This document shows, in pieces, positions 1 to 12,434 of a stretch of 64,000 bases of DNA (positions within the stretch are counted from its first letter, which is position 1; the number at the start of each line of letters is the position of its first letter). The notes beneath the pieces were generated by a model that saw nothing but the letters and a program-made list of their open reading frames with translations, was not told the origin of the DNA and did not search any database. The stretch is from Parascedosporium putredinis (lineage: Eukaryota; Ascomycota; Sordariomycetes; Microascales; Microascaceae): NCBI GenBank assembly GCA_949357655.1, contig CASHTG010000015.1, positions 372,001 to 436,000 of the forward strand, read 5' to 3'. Made by a program: the position numbers and the translations under genes.

Positions 1-68
1 GATTGATTCTAACCTTGGCTTGTTTGTGTCTGCTGTGCGCCGTTTGTCTAACCTCGGGTCCTGATTAG

Positions 69-410
69 GCTACAAAACCATCTCCGCTGGGTCATTATGG
101 CGGTCGTCATCGTTGTTGCCATCATCGTCATCTGGATTGGCGCTTGCATCTGGCGCCGGTGCTACCTCAAGAAGAAGGAACGGCAGATGGGCCTTGGGAA
201 GCACCCAGCTCACGCTTCCTGGGGTCCCGGTGCCGCGCCTGCCGATCATCATAGCGTTACAGCTCCGGGCATGTTCCTGCCTCCTAACCACGGGTCGACG
301 TCGGGGTCCAACATCGCGATGGAGAAGAGCTACGCCAGCCCGACGCCGCCGCCGCCGAACGGCCCGCTACAGAACCAACCAAAAAGTGGGTGTCGAGGGA
401 GAACGTATGA
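69..410 (+). CDS. C-terminal exon of a single-pass membrane protein (partial)
   Basis: This is the last exon of a gene that begins before the window. An intron end with a branch-like TCTAAC and the acceptor ATTAG is visible up to base 68. Reading from base 70, the exon encodes a strong hydrophobic helix (VIMAVVIVVAIIVIWIGACIW), followed by a basic stop-transfer stretch (WRRCYLKKKER) and a Pro/Gly/Ser-rich tail, so the C-terminus is likely cytosolic. The open frame runs to 507, but its end looks wrong. Supplying one base near 380 gives a short basic ending (QPKKWVSRENV) and a stop at 408-410, matching the single-base losses seen in neighbouring genes. The layout is that of a type I surface or sensor-like fungal membrane protein; the ectodomain lies outside the window, so no function is assigned. 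Confidence 0.65.
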
Positions 411-1526
411 CGAGCAACTCGGTCGCCCCTGGATTATCTTGAGCGGACGGTCGAATGGCCGTTGGGAACAACGAAACGAATACTTTGATACTTGTGCGAA
501 ACAGTGACCTCTTGGGAACGAACTGGGAAACGGGGATTAATGGCGAAATTAGGATTTTGGTGACTTTTATTGTCTATATCACGGCGTTGCTTTTTTTTTT
601 CTTCTCTTCTCTTCTCTTTATATCTTTTTCCCTTGAGCTTCTCTTCCTATGGTTATCGCTATCTGGATGATGGGGAGGTGATACACAACCTGGTCTCGGA
701 CATGGGACATTGAAGGCATCTCTGGCTATTTTTCTTTCTTTCTTATTTTTCATCGGACATGGGATGGATTACCACTTGGGGTCCCTGGTTTCTTCTTCTT
801 TTGACCATCATGACGGAAATAGAGTTGGCGCTTACCGGCTATCCTTTTTTCTTTTCCCATTTATTGCCTTGGTTTCCTCCCGCTCGCATTTGACCATGTC
901 TTTGTTCCTTTTTCGTCGTCGAGGCGTTAGCCTCTCCGCCCGAACCCGCTCGAAAGTGGAGCCCGCGATGGGGAGGTTGGGGGATTCTCCCGCCCTCCAT
1001 CCACGAGACGAGTCCCGAACCTTTGGCGTGGGATGCGCGATGGGGTGGAAGGATACGTCATTCTTTTGGACACGCGCGATTCTAATTCTTCATTCTCCCA
1101 AAGGAATTGTCTCCGCTCCGAGAGAACTTTATGAATGCTCAAATGGCAGTAGGTAAAAGCTCCTCGAGGCTTCCCCGAAAAGAAAAACGGTACGGCCAAG
1201 AGGCATAGTGAGAGAGAGAGGCAAAAGATGTACTACTACCTGAAGCAAGTCCTTTTACTCTGTGCCCCCTTTGCCACAATACCGTTGTTAGGTTTTGCTT
1301 TGTCCTCTCTACGGTCATGGACATCATCGCATGCGAATTTAGTGAGAAAAAGTGCAGGTAGAAAGAAAACAAAAACACCCAGATTCGCCAAGTTCATTAA
1401 GAATTACCTAGGTACGGCCCATTGTACTCGCCCTCCCTAGGAAAAAAAAAAAAAAAAAAAGGAACACACTACTTGCCAACCCTGACCCGACTCCTTGGCG
1501 GAGAAACATCTTTTTTTTTTTTTCGC
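411..1526. other. Intergenic region between the membrane-protein gene and GDB1
   Basis: No coding region is supported here. It holds the 3' flank of the plus-strand membrane-protein gene and the 3' flank of GDB1, so the two genes converge. The stretch is pyrimidine-rich around 585-650, and a 19-base A run lies at 1442-1460. Open frames in it are short, low-complexity and without recognisable domains. Confidence 0.6.
1442..1460. repeat. Poly-A homopolymer (19 bases)
   Basis: A run of 19 A residues lies just beyond the GDB1 stop codon. Further A/T runs lie nearby at about 1511-1523 and 1680-1693, the latter inside the last GDB1 intron. Such runs are common in fungal untranslated regions and introns, and are also places where length calls are least reliable. 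Confidence 0.85.
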
Positions 1527-4500
1527 TCAAGGAAAGATGGACTCTCCCTTGGCCAGCTTTTCCTGCACTTCTTCAGCATCCATGTAGAGGTCGATAAGGC
1601 AGCCCGCAGACCATGCCTGCGTGGGACACTGTTTTCGGAGTAAAACCACCGAGTTAGCAAAAGAAAAAAAGAAAGAGGAAAAAAAAAAAAAAAGTGCTGC
1701 TGGCTGGTAGTTTCCGAATCCCAACTTACCGAATCGTGGCACTCCTCGCCATTCTTCTGCGTCAACTCCGCCAAGCCCGCCCACGCCGTCTCCCGAATCA
1801 TCTTCTTGCACCCCTCCAACCTCCGCGTAACCTGCTGGAACACCTCGACCCGTCCCTCGCGATCCTTTCGCCGCGCCAGGTCAAACTTCAACAGGGCGCG
1901 CAGGAAGAAGCCCGTGGGCCACAGCCACTCCGGCCCCTGGTGGTAGTTGCGGCCCTTGGACGTGGCAAAGTCGTCGCTGTCCTCGCTGTTGTTGTAGTAG
2001 GGTCGGTAGTTGAGGTCCCTGGGGTCGAGGGTCGCCATGCCCGTCGGCCCCCGCAGGACGGTGTCCGCGACGCTGAGAGCGTGCAGGGCCCGCGCGGGCG
2101 TGAAGAGCTCGGGCGCGACCGCCATGGCGATGGGGAAGTTGGGCCGTAGCTGGTAGTCTTCGTAGGGCTTGCCCGAGCGGTACAGGTCCTTGTAAATCCC
2201 CTTCGGTTGACCACCTGGGCGTCCACGTCAAAGTCCTTGTCCTCGTCCGCCGACTTGGGGACAAAGTAGCAGCGCTCAAAGTTGGCCTTGAGCAGGTCCG
2301 CCCACTCTTGGAACGAAATGTCCGAGCCGTCCGCCTTCTTGACCCCCGAGTACTTGTAGTCGCCCTTCTTGTGGAGGCGGGCAAGCCATGCAAGTGTGCT
2401 GTAGAGGAGACCCGTGATTTCCACAGCGGCTCCATCGCGCGGCGTGCCAGGCACGCCCTTGGACCGAGCCCTCTCGCTTTCGCCCATCTTATCCATCCAC
2501 GTGCCGCAGTTGTATTGGCTACCACCAAATACAATACCGTTCTCCCAGTCCACCTTGACCTCGATATCGAAGCCCTTGTCGCTCATCTGCCGATCGAGTT
2601 CTGGTCCGGCATTGTGCTCTCGGAAGCTGATGCCCTCTGCGTGTCTCTGGAGGGCTTCCTGGACAATGTCTTCGATCGTGGATGTCTTGGAGTACGCTCG
2701 CTCATCGTCACACGGGAACCACGTGTCGTCGTACGGCAGGAAACGCCTCTTGACCTCGTGCTTTAGCAGTTCCACGCCATTAGGCGCCGTCTTGGTATAG
2801 TCCTGCACATTTTGCAGGAAGAACCAGACGGCGTCGCGAGCATTGTACCGAGGGTTCTTGCCGCTGCCCAAAAGATTGGGGATCAGTCCATGTTTTAGAA
2901 CACTGGCAAAGGCGTAAATGTGATCCCGCGCCTCATCGAAGCGACCAGTCCCGAGGAATAAGCCGCGCAGGGATATGAAAACGTCGCGTCCCCAGCACCG
3001 AGCCCAATCCGTAGCGAAATGCGGAAGACCGGCGGCCAGCGAAGGCGCGAGCTTGTTAGGATACAAAGAGGCGGATTTTGTCCACCCCGTCTGCTGCACG
3101 CTAACCAAGGCCAGGCTGTGCAAGAACCACTGGCCCTCCTGGATGCCTGGGTCCATAAGCGACAAAGCCCGGTCGCACGCGGCGGCGTAGGCCGTCTTCA
3201 CAATGAGCCCAAAGTAACGAGGGACCAGGAAACTGGGAATCTGCCTGACGGCGTCGAACCGCTCCTTGAGCCACTGCGCGGGCTGGGAAAGACGCTCGTG
3301 GCCCTCCTTCTCACTCATCTTTTCGAGGCGGCCCACAATGTAGTCCAGAGCCCATAGGCCATTTCGCAGGTTCTCGCAAAGCGGGTGGCCAAGATCGTTG
3401 CTGCGAATCACATTCTTCAACACGCTCCACCAACCCTGCAGACCCGCGTAGACGAGCTTTCCGTGCCGCGGAATCTCATAGACTCCATTTGCGCCGTCGC
3501 TCGCATCACGTTCCTCGGCCTCGGAGCGGTAGAGCACAAAATTGAGGTCGACCAAATCAAGCTCGGAAAAGGCCTCTTTGGCACCGTTGGTGACGTAGGA
3601 GTCCAGCCCAGCAGAGTGCTCGGCAGCGGGCACCCACGTCTCGAAGAGCGCAATACTGCCGGGAGGGAACTTGTCTCGCACGGTAATGATGGTGTCGTCA
3701 CCCTTGACCTCCATCCTGACGCCGGGAACGTCAACCACGCGGCTAGGAAGGCCACAGAGGTATTTTTGTCTTCGTTGAACTTCTTCACCGCTTCATCGCT
3801 CGTGTCTACCTCGAGCATCCAGCTTCCCAGATGCCGAGCTCGCGTGCCGGGCAAGTGCACGGGGCTCACCGCGCCGTTCCCGTTGCCATAGCCAGGGAAT
3901 GCGGTATGGGCGATGAGGAAATAGCCCTTTCGCGAGTCTGGTTGGACTCGGTGGACCGTAATATACTGGTCCTCGTGGTGGATGTGAGCCTCGTGATAGC
4001 CGTCCTTGCCCATGACCGTATGGATCTGGTTAATAATCTTCTTGACCCGGCCGATACCGTCTTCTTTTCCGACCTTTGTCGGCTTGTACAAGCGCTTTTC
4101 GGCGACAAGGTCGATTCGGCGGGGGTAAATCTCGTCGTAACCCATGACGCTGCCAGTGGCGCAAGAACACATGCCCACGAGGGCGGCGTTGGGCAAAGTA
4201 TCGCGCGCGTCTCTCTTTGCGCGGGGACTTCGTTGTCGTGGGTGCAGTCGTTAAACAGGGCGGCTACGACGGTTTCCTTGATGACGCGAACAACCTCTTT
4301 GGAGGAGCCGTCTGCGTTTTCGTCCGTCGTGGCCGTCTTTTCTCCGCTTAGGCCGCTCGGCTGGGGCTTGTTGATGGCCGTCACGGCATCGTCGGTCTCG
4401 AAGCTTCCTATGGGCCGGCCAGCGTAGCGATGGACGAGACGGCTCAATTCGCCAGTTCCCCAGCACTGCATAGCCTCGCGAATCAGGCAGTCCAGACCCA

Positions 4501-6420
4501 ATCTCCGCACAAAGACGTAGTCGGTGTCCTCGGAGCCGGTGAAGAGCTCGGCAACGACGTAGAGATTGGGGCGCACAGATCGGGCGCGATCCAACATGTG
4601 CTCGGCGACGGTGATGGGGGTAGAATGACAGTTATCGATGCGGAAACCGTGAAAGTACTTGGCGAGCATCTTTGCGTACGACGCCATATGATCCCACAGC
4701 CAGGGGTTGTCCTCGTGACGTTTTCCATAGCGCAACTTGACGCAGTCGCCCCACGAAAAGACTTCTCGCTTGAGGTACGCGCGCGAGTCGGGCCCGGCAT
4801 TGTCGACGAGAGCGTTGGCATCCCAAAGCCAACCGTTGTTGACCAGGGTCAGGTCCTTCTCGGTCAAGCCCTTGGCCTTGGTCTCGTCGTTCTCGGGTAG
4901 ACGGGTAAAGTACGACTCGGAGATGGGGCTTTCGGCGGTGATGGGGCCTAGACGAGGCCCGTGTTCTTCGAGGCGATCCCACTTGAGGCGATTGTAGAGG
5001 TGGTGGAGCATGTCATCGACGTCTTTGTCGTATTCTCGATAAAATTTCATGTTGATCTCGTCGAGGATGGGGAGGAGCCTTTCCTTGGCAGCGGCTTTCT
5101 GCGGGCCGTGTTCGGCGTCGTACTTGCCCAAGATGCCGGCAAGGATACCGGCGCCGAATTTCGGATCGACGCTCCGATGAAAGCGACCGCCCAGATGCTC
5201 GGTGCCACGCAGGGCGTGCTTTGTCAGTAGATCGGCTTGGTCCTTCAACGTTAGGTTCTTGAGGTTGTCAATGTCGCCTCGGAGCTCATCGTCCGACGGA
5301 AACGACCACTCGCCCTTTGCCCACGATTCCACGGCAGCCGTGGCGTCCCGGTCTACATCTGTAGCGTAGTACTCCCACAGCTTGATTGTGGCGACGCCCT
5401 TGTTCTTGATAGCATCCATGACCTTCAAAAGATCATCTTCGCTTTGAATATCGTGGGGTACGTCGAGATCCTTGATCGTGCCACTGAGCTCTTTGATCTT
5501 GAGGTCGAGTTCGTTGGCGGCAAGCAGCCAGGGGGCAGTATTGAGGTTGTAGCCGGCCTCGGGGTGCTCGCGTAGCCAGGCGGTCTCGGGGAAGTATGGT
5601 TGAGCACGATATCGGTCAAGGAGAGGATGCCATGCTCCTTTTCCAGAGTCTTGATCATGGCCACCGCATCCTGTTCGCCATTAGGGAAGGCCTCGGGGTC
5701 CCAGCCTAGCTGGTCTTTGAGACTGTACGGCGAATTTGAATCTCCACGGGTTTGGAGGGGGAAATGGATCATGTTATAGCCCCTATCGCCAATTGAGCGA
5801 ATGTGCGGCTCCCAATCATTAGGGTACTTCCCCATAGACTTGCTTAGAACGGTGAAGATGGACAGAGCTTGGAGGGGAAGGCGGCGACCCTCAAGGGAGA
5901 GCTGGGGGCAACCACGACATAGTACAGATCCGACTTCTTCACGTTGGAATCAGGCCTCGCTTCGCCTGACTCGATCGAGTCGGAAATGGAAGGGAGCTCG
6001 CAATATGTGATGTAGTATGTGTAGGCGCCGGATTGGTAAATGGGAATCGATACCTCAATGGTGCGGTTGAAGTGCGGGTCGAGCCTTTGGGAGGTGTAGG
6101 CACATTTTTAGCATTGAGAATCTCCGCCGAGATTCCTCTTGGGAGCAAGCAAGGAAAGCCAGAAAAAGAAGAAGAAACGGGGAGGCTCACTTGAATTCTC
6201 GAAATTCATCCCTCTTGTAGGGCTTATCTTTCTCGGGAATGTTGACCCAGAGGCTGCCATGGCGGCAGATGGGCGAGGTGCCCTCGATGGAGAAGCGAAG
6301 AACTAGGCCTTCCGAGGTTTTCGGTTCTATGTAAACATAATGACGAGGTACTGCGGGCGATCCATCATCGTTGAGGTGGAGGAGGTAGACCTCGTTGGAG
6401 GCCACCGTACGAGGACCCAT
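1527..6420 (-). CDS. GDB1: Glycogen debranching enzyme (4-alpha-glucanotransferase / amylo-alpha-1,6-glucosidase)
   Basis: Bifunctional cytosolic enzyme that removes glycogen branches: the N-terminal GH13-type domain transfers maltosyl/maltotriosyl units and the C-terminal GH133 domain hydrolyses the remaining alpha-1,6 glucose. Three exons on the minus strand are supported: 6420-6191, 6084-1730 and 1628-1527. Donor and acceptor sites fit and GCTAAC lies in the last intron. Diagnostic motifs include FRIDNCHSTP (transferase nucleophile Asp), VVAELFTGSED (acid/base Glu), CWGRDVFISLRGLF and LRPNFPIAMAVAPELF. The reading frame is broken at about 5904-5908, 5588-5591, 4211-4219, 3742-3750 and 2208-2211. 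Each break is mended by one extra base, and 4687+5 bases then encode 1563 residues, close to the roughly 1530 usual for fungi. Start: ATG with MGPRTVASNEVYLL. The breaks are most likely sequencing errors; a recent pseudogene is the alternative. Confidence 0.95.
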
Positions 6421-7593
6421 GATGGGCGGGTAAACGAATGGCGTTATCGGTGGTCTGCAATGACGGGTTAGGCGATTGCGTCGTTATCTTATGACGCAGA
6501 GCTACCTGACTGAGACTTTGACAATGTGTCCCGCTCGCGGAGGAGAAAAGAATAAAAAACATACAGCACGAGAACAACGAAGAGATGGAAGCACAGATCC
6601 GGAGAAAAATGAAGAGGCTAGAAGAGTTGGTTGTTTTGTAAAAAGCTCGACAGGCAAGCGCAAGATGTGCGATTAGCTTCCCAAGCTGTGCTACGGAGCT
6701 TGTCAGGTCAGCGAGATTGGCGGTTTTGGTGGCGGGGTATTATCGCGGTTGGTGGGGAGAAATGTGGTGAGTGGCGGACTGAGAGCTACGGATGTAGCTA
6801 GCTCTTGACGGTGGCAGGACTGGAGCTCGCGGCAGGGGGCAGGAGTGAGGACGGACGCAACGCTGAGAACAAGAACGGAGACCACAAACCAAAAGGCAAG
6901 GGAATGGTAGGAAAATGAAGGTGGAAGATGAGGAAGCTGGGGAAGAGGAAGAAGGGAAAGAAGAGGAGAAGATGTAAAAGGAGAGGAGAAGTTGTGCAGA
7001 GTAGGGAAGAAGTGACTGATGGGGGCAAAGCAAAGCTGGCAAGGTGGGGATGGGAGCACGAAGAGACACCTCAGAGATCACACACTTCCAATCCCTGTGC
7101 TTCAAATGTTCTCTATGTGCTGCAGCACGACCCCGTCAATTCATTCATTCCATTTCGGTATGCACCATGTCTATCAATTCATGTGCAAGGACCTGAAGCG
7201 GGAGCTTAGCTTGGTTGAGTGCGGCGGGATGCGGACCAGCAAAGACTGGCAAGACTGCGGAGCTTGACTCTTGCTTGATCTTGCACCTAGCGCCGTCTTG
7301 CCCTTCGCTCCTTGTCTCTTTTTCCCTTTCCCTTTCCCTTTCTTTCTCTTCTTGATTGTCTTCTTGATTGTCTTCTCCCTTTTCAATACCCTCTTCCCCG
7401 AATTGATCCTTTTTCCGCGCGTAATGCCCTGTGCTATCGCTGGGCGTCTGGGCGGTCAAGAATAAAGAATACGGCTCGAGATTTTCCACGCCAAAGACCT
7501 TTGAAGCTTCCATGTTCCGACAGGGATCAGAGCACTTGGTCAATGTAGCATGATGCTATGGTTATGACATCGATTACCCAGCTTCCCAGGTAC

Positions 7594-7622
7594 CGCCAGC
7601 GCCAGCCAGCGCCAGCGCCAGG
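7594..7622. repeat. Imperfect CCAGCG short tandem repeat
   Basis: About 29 bases made of interrupted GCCAGC/CCAGCG units in non-coding sequence upstream of GDB1. No function can be read from it. Confidence 0.7.
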
Positions 7623-8316
7623 CAAGCGGGGCCCAATTGGAGCTAGCACGAGCAGTGAAACTGGGTCCGGTACGAGCTGCATGTGAGAGAAACGGCAGCT
7701 TCTCTTTGTGCAGCCTTCAATGGGGAGCTCAACTCTTGCCTTGCTGCAAACCTGACCAACCAAAGTACCGGCCTCAGAAAACCCAATTTTGGGAAATGCG
7801 AATTAAGTAGAGTCAGACCAAGCCGGCCCAATTCATCCGGCGCGAGCTGTCGGTGCATCTCGTCCCTGGTCTCCGGCAACGTGAGGAGACTGGCCAAGTG
7901 CAGTGGGAATCTCTGCTCTGCAACTTTTTGCCCGCTTGAGATGCTAAAATCCTCGCTAAGCCGATAAAATATCCCTAGATCCCATGGATGCATTTACAGT
8001 TTCTGCTCTTGTTGGTTCGCTCTTTGATTCCTGGGATTGCCATTCTTGGATTGATCGGTTTTTCTCTTTTCTTTTAGCTAGTATACTTCGTATATTTTAT
8101 CGAAAGCCGTCTCAAATCCTCTCTAGGCCTTCCTGATCATCACTTTTCTCGCCCAGAGCGGAATGGAACTGGAACGCTTCCGTGCCTGGCCTGAGCTTTT
8201 GAACGCCTTGATCACCGACACTAGACCAAGTCCACTTTGCTCCGAGCTTATGAGGACAAAGGGGCGGCAAGGCAATGTGATAGACCAATTGTGACTCGAT
8301 GGGAAACACTGCACGT

Positions 8317-8337
8317 CATCGGTCATCGGTCATCGGT
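8317..8337. repeat. Three tandem copies of CATCGGT
   Basis: Three perfect head-to-tail 7-bp units in an intergenic stretch, followed by a partly matching GATGA. Probably replication slippage; a regulatory role cannot be judged. Confidence 0.85.
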
Positions 8338-10876
8338 GATGAAGAGCCACCGCAGCCCAGCACCGAAGCCTTTTGACGAACAGGGGCATCAATCCCCGCC
8401 CCCACTCGTTCCACCATCGAGTAAATCCTTATTGTTGGGGCGGTAGTAATAATCATAGCAATGATAAGAATAAGAATATGAACGGTCAAATTTGGAAGAA
8501 AAACCAAGGTTTTGCTTTGCGCCCACCCACGATACCATCCACTGCCATGCAATATGCAATACCTACTGTGTTTGCGACTCGCCCTCGCGTGGCCAGGCCA
8601 GGCCAGATACCCACTCCGGAACTCAATTGGGGAGGCGGGCATCAATTGATCCAGCTAGTTTAGTTAGCATCCGCCACTAATAGATGTTTGGCGCAAGCAG
8701 AAAGAAGCACTTTGAGAAGGAAAAAGGGGCCAATGACCTGATCGACAGGACAATAGGAACAACGCAACGTGGGCATAGGCAGACTCACGGTGACAATCCG
8801 CACATATCTTACATATGGACAAGTCGATAGTCACCCTCAGCATCAATCTCCTTCCAAGACGCCGCTGGAAACCAGCCATTACCAAGTCTAATAAACAGGC
8901 AACAAGCCCTTTCCACCCCCTCACCCTGCTGGCAACCCCTCCATCCTCCTCACCGCCGCTGTGGTCCCTGACCAAGTCTACGCAATGCTGGGGAGGTTTC
9001 TCCCGGGAGCGGCACGGGCTGGCCTGGCAAAGCTGGTCGAAATTTCCAGGCTTTTGGGGCACAGCAGGGGGAAGGCTTTGGCTCCATCCCGTTCTTGTCT
9101 CACCGACAGATGATGGTTCTCATTGGTAGCCAGTAAATAGCGCTGGCCAGCCCAGAATCAATCCAACCAACCCTGCTGGCAGTGCACTGCGGCGCCCCTC
9201 CCCCTTCGCTCTCCTCCGAGACTGAAAAAAGCCCGCTCGCACATGGCCCCAAGCTACGTCATTGGATTCCATCCCGCTCCCACCACTTCTTTCTCGGCGC
9301 ACGGAGGCAGCCGAACGGGAGAGAGCAGGATCAGGTCCCATGCCTTGAATGCATGTCCATTGATCCTATATCATTTTTCTTTCTTTTTTCCTTCATAATT
9401 ATGCCCCCTTGTCCTTTATTTCGGCACGCCTAGATCCCAAGACCTTGGTTACTGACGTCGCCTCGCATGCCACGCCGAGATAATCTATTGGTCCTCGTTC
9501 TTCACAGTTCCTGTGCCTTGATCCGATTTCTAGTCCCTTCCGGCTTGTCCGTCGCGGGTGGCACTGTCGGGCCCTGAGTCGTCGATACCGAGATAGTTTG
9601 GAGAGGGAAAAAGAAGAAGAAAAAAAGAGTTGAGTGAGGCAGCATGCGCGGACAACGAGATCTAAGTCGCGGCAGTACATGTATGTACCTGGATAGTTGA
9701 CAAAATATTAGAAGAACAAAAGAAAAAGGACACCAGATACCAGAGCTTTCCATTGCTTGACAGTCCTTGATATCGTCAACTAGCTAACCCGTGTCTGAAG
9801 AGCTTGCCATGGATTTCATCTGATCCATTTGACCTTGGCGAAAGCGCGAGTGCACACGCCGCCCCCAATCAATGGATCTATTACATCCAATTCAAGTTAA
9901 TTAAGCCTCCAGAGCTCGTTCCCTCAGGTGGCACCGACCCACAGCTCCGCCCAGCCATGTCGGTAACAGCGTCGATCGTTCACGCTGCCGAGGGTGTCCC
10001 CTGCCATAGCCTTTCTCCGCCTATGCCGGAAATAGAATGAGCAAGGCCTGTAACATTTGCTACGGCGCTTCGTCCCGTCGCCGCTTGCACGAATGAGTAT
10101 GATGTGGAGCAGCTTTTCCGGATGGAAGACAACAAAAGGAGCGGGCTAACTAGTGAGAAAGGGGAGAACAGAAAGAGAGGTCTATCAATGCATACCTCGG
10201 TACTATATGTGGTAGTAGCAGCTATTATAACCTCTGACTTGATGTCTCTTATCAAGAAGGGCAATGTCCTGCTACAGCGTAGACACAACTCGCTTCAAAT
10301 TCCCGCAAGGGATGTAGAAGACCCATTGACTGCTTATAAGAGACCTCGGTGCCTCGAGAGGGTCGAATATACATGTCGTCACGATTTGGGCCACTTACAG
10401 AGCTACTAATACTCTTGTACTTTGATGCGGAAACCTCTATTTATATTGTGCTTTCAACCCACGGCGCCCTCATACTAGGCATCCTTACACCGTATCATGT
10501 GGATAACAAAGCCGGTAATCTCCACGCCGTCTCATCTGCTTGTAGTCGTTACCTCGGTGTCTATAGATTCCTCCTCTCTAATCGTACCTCTTGCACACAC
10601 AATCGTGGATGCCTCTAATCTACCGTACCCCTCTATTTCTCATGGTATCTCCCTCACAATTAGGATAATAAGCACGCCTGTGTGAGACCGCACAAAATCA
10701 TATCGCGGGGACCCAGAATACAGAAAGACGCAAACCAAGGGAAAATGAAAAGTAAAAACGAAAAGAATGGGAATCAAAAAAGGAGAAGAGAGAAAGAAGC
10801 GCGAGATGGGTGAACATAGGGATCTACCCGATGCCCTCTCTTACTTCTTTCTCCTTGCTCTAGCTGCTCTCTAGCT

Positions 10877-12434
10877 CTAGGGCGAGACAAGGCTGGGAAT
10901 GTCGTCAACGGTGCAGCGGCCCTCGAGGATGTCTATGAAAACATTGTGTTAGCGGTTTGCAAACGGTAGAAAAGAGCATGATTGTGGTTTAAGTGACTTA
11001 CTGCAAACGGTAGTAAAGAGAGGGTACTGGCTCTCAAGGCCCTTGGCCTTGAGGAAGCTGTTTACCTCATGGGCGGTGCTAGTACCCTGAAGCATCTGGC
11101 CGTTGAGCTCTGTTCGCTCAATCTCCTGAACCGTGACACCACGCTCGACAGCGAGCCTAGCGCACTTAAAGTTACGGCCACTGCTGCAACTGGTAACGAG
11201 ATCAGCCACACCCGCACTCTCTTCGGTGAATGTCTCGGCATGGATGGTTGCGCCAAAGAACTCCTTGCCAAATCGAATCATCTCGAGGAGGCCAACGCGG
11301 ATAATCTCCGACTTGGCATTGTCACCCCAGCCGCGGCCGACGACGAAACCGGCGGCGAGCGCGACAATGTTCTTGAGGGCACCGCCGAGGAGACACCAGC
11401 GACATCGGAAACCATGCGGACGTGGAAGTAGGGTCGGTGGAAGAGATGCTTAAATGTCTCGTGGTCGAGGGGCGGGTACTCGGGGGGCACGGGTGTAAGC
11501 CGAACCTTGGAGGTACGGCCTCGAGCGTCCTTGTGTTCCAGGGAGAGGCCATTTGCGCCATTCGAGCCGTTGGAGCCGGTGGGGCTAGCTCCGTTGCCGG
11601 CAGGCGAGCCGGACCTAGGCGTCGGGGCAGTCGAGGCAGGGCGGGACTGATCCATGGGGGAGGATCGTAGGCAATGGTGGTTCCACACCATTTCTCAGCC
11701 GCGATCTCACTAGCAATGTTGGCACCGCTCAGCGCGCCACAGTAGATGCCCAGACCTTCTCCGATCCACTCCGAAAACAGAGCGATGCCCTCGTCCGACA
11801 CGTTAACGCCCTTGATACAGCTGATGCCGCGGGCAAAGGGAAGAATCTTGCCGTTGAGAGTCTTGCAGGCATTGCCGATAAACTGGTGAGGGAGGTTGAA
11901 GACGAGGATGCTGGAGCCGGCGGCGGCATCGGCCAGAGAGGGGTTGGCGATGAGGTTGTCAGGGAGGCGGATGTTGGGGAGGTACTTGACATTCTCATGG
12001 TACTTGTTGATAACCGACGAGAGCTTCTGAGGCTTGTCGCCAACGGCGGGGTCGTAATGCTTCGAGTCTTCGCCAATGACTACTTCTTCTTCGTGTACCC
12101 ACATGTGCACCTCAGTCTCGAAGAGGTGGGGGTGGGCCTTTGCATTTTCGGCGACAATCTTGGAAATGGTTGAGCCCCTGTGTGGCGAACGAATGGACGT
12201 CAGCGAATTCGCGTTTGAGTTATGAAAGGAAGAGCAATATGGTATGCAGACAGAGAGGAAGAGGAGAAGAAGCCAAGAGGGGGATAGGAAATGCATCCAA
12301 GAGAGACAGACGGAAATGCAACGTGGGCAATGCGAGAGAGCAAAAGGGTAAGCTTACCAGTTACCAGATCCTACCACAGTCACCTTGTGCTTCTTCTCAT
12401 AGCGCACCGTGGGCATCAAGTGGTCTCCCGCCAT
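10877..12434 (-). CDS. GPD1: NAD-dependent glycerol-3-phosphate dehydrogenase
   Basis: Reduces dihydroxyacetone phosphate to glycerol 3-phosphate with NADH in the cytosol, feeding osmolyte glycerol and glycerolipid synthesis. Three exons: 12434-12358, 12177-11002 and 10932-10877. The first intron splits the Trp of the nucleotide-binding motif VVGSGNWGSTISK. Further family motifs are MWVHEE, NLPHQFIGNACK, ISCIKGV, SGANIASEIAAEKW and VGRGWGDNAKSEIIRVGL. A Pro/Gly/Ser/Asn-rich insertion of about 50 residues follows AYDPP, before YPPLDHETF, as in some filamentous fungi. Two single-base losses break the frame, at the G run 11656-11660 and near 11388-11392. With both restored the protein has 436 residues. 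Two CCCCT stress-element-like sites (gene orientation) lie about 110 and 155 bp before the ATG; that they act in osmotic induction is inference. Confidence 0.95.

Larger units (their letters stand above)
6421..10876. other. 4.4-kb intergenic region upstream of GDB1
   Basis: No gene is supported in either strand. It contains the GDB1 promoter side and the 3' flank of the glycerol-3-phosphate dehydrogenase gene. Open frames are short, overlap on both strands and show biased low-complexity composition. Visible structure is limited to small repeats: CCAGCG units at 7594-7622 and three CATCGGT copies at 8317-8337. Confidence 0.55.

Noticed and set aside
1694..2149. Long plus-strand open frame opposite GDB1
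   Set aside because: It is antisense to conserved GDB1 sequence, Arg/Pro-rich and without family features; a GC-rich shadow frame.
5425..5835. Reading the separate GDB1 open frames as several small genes
   Set aside because: All pieces continue one conserved protein in order, and each boundary is a one-base slip without splice sites.
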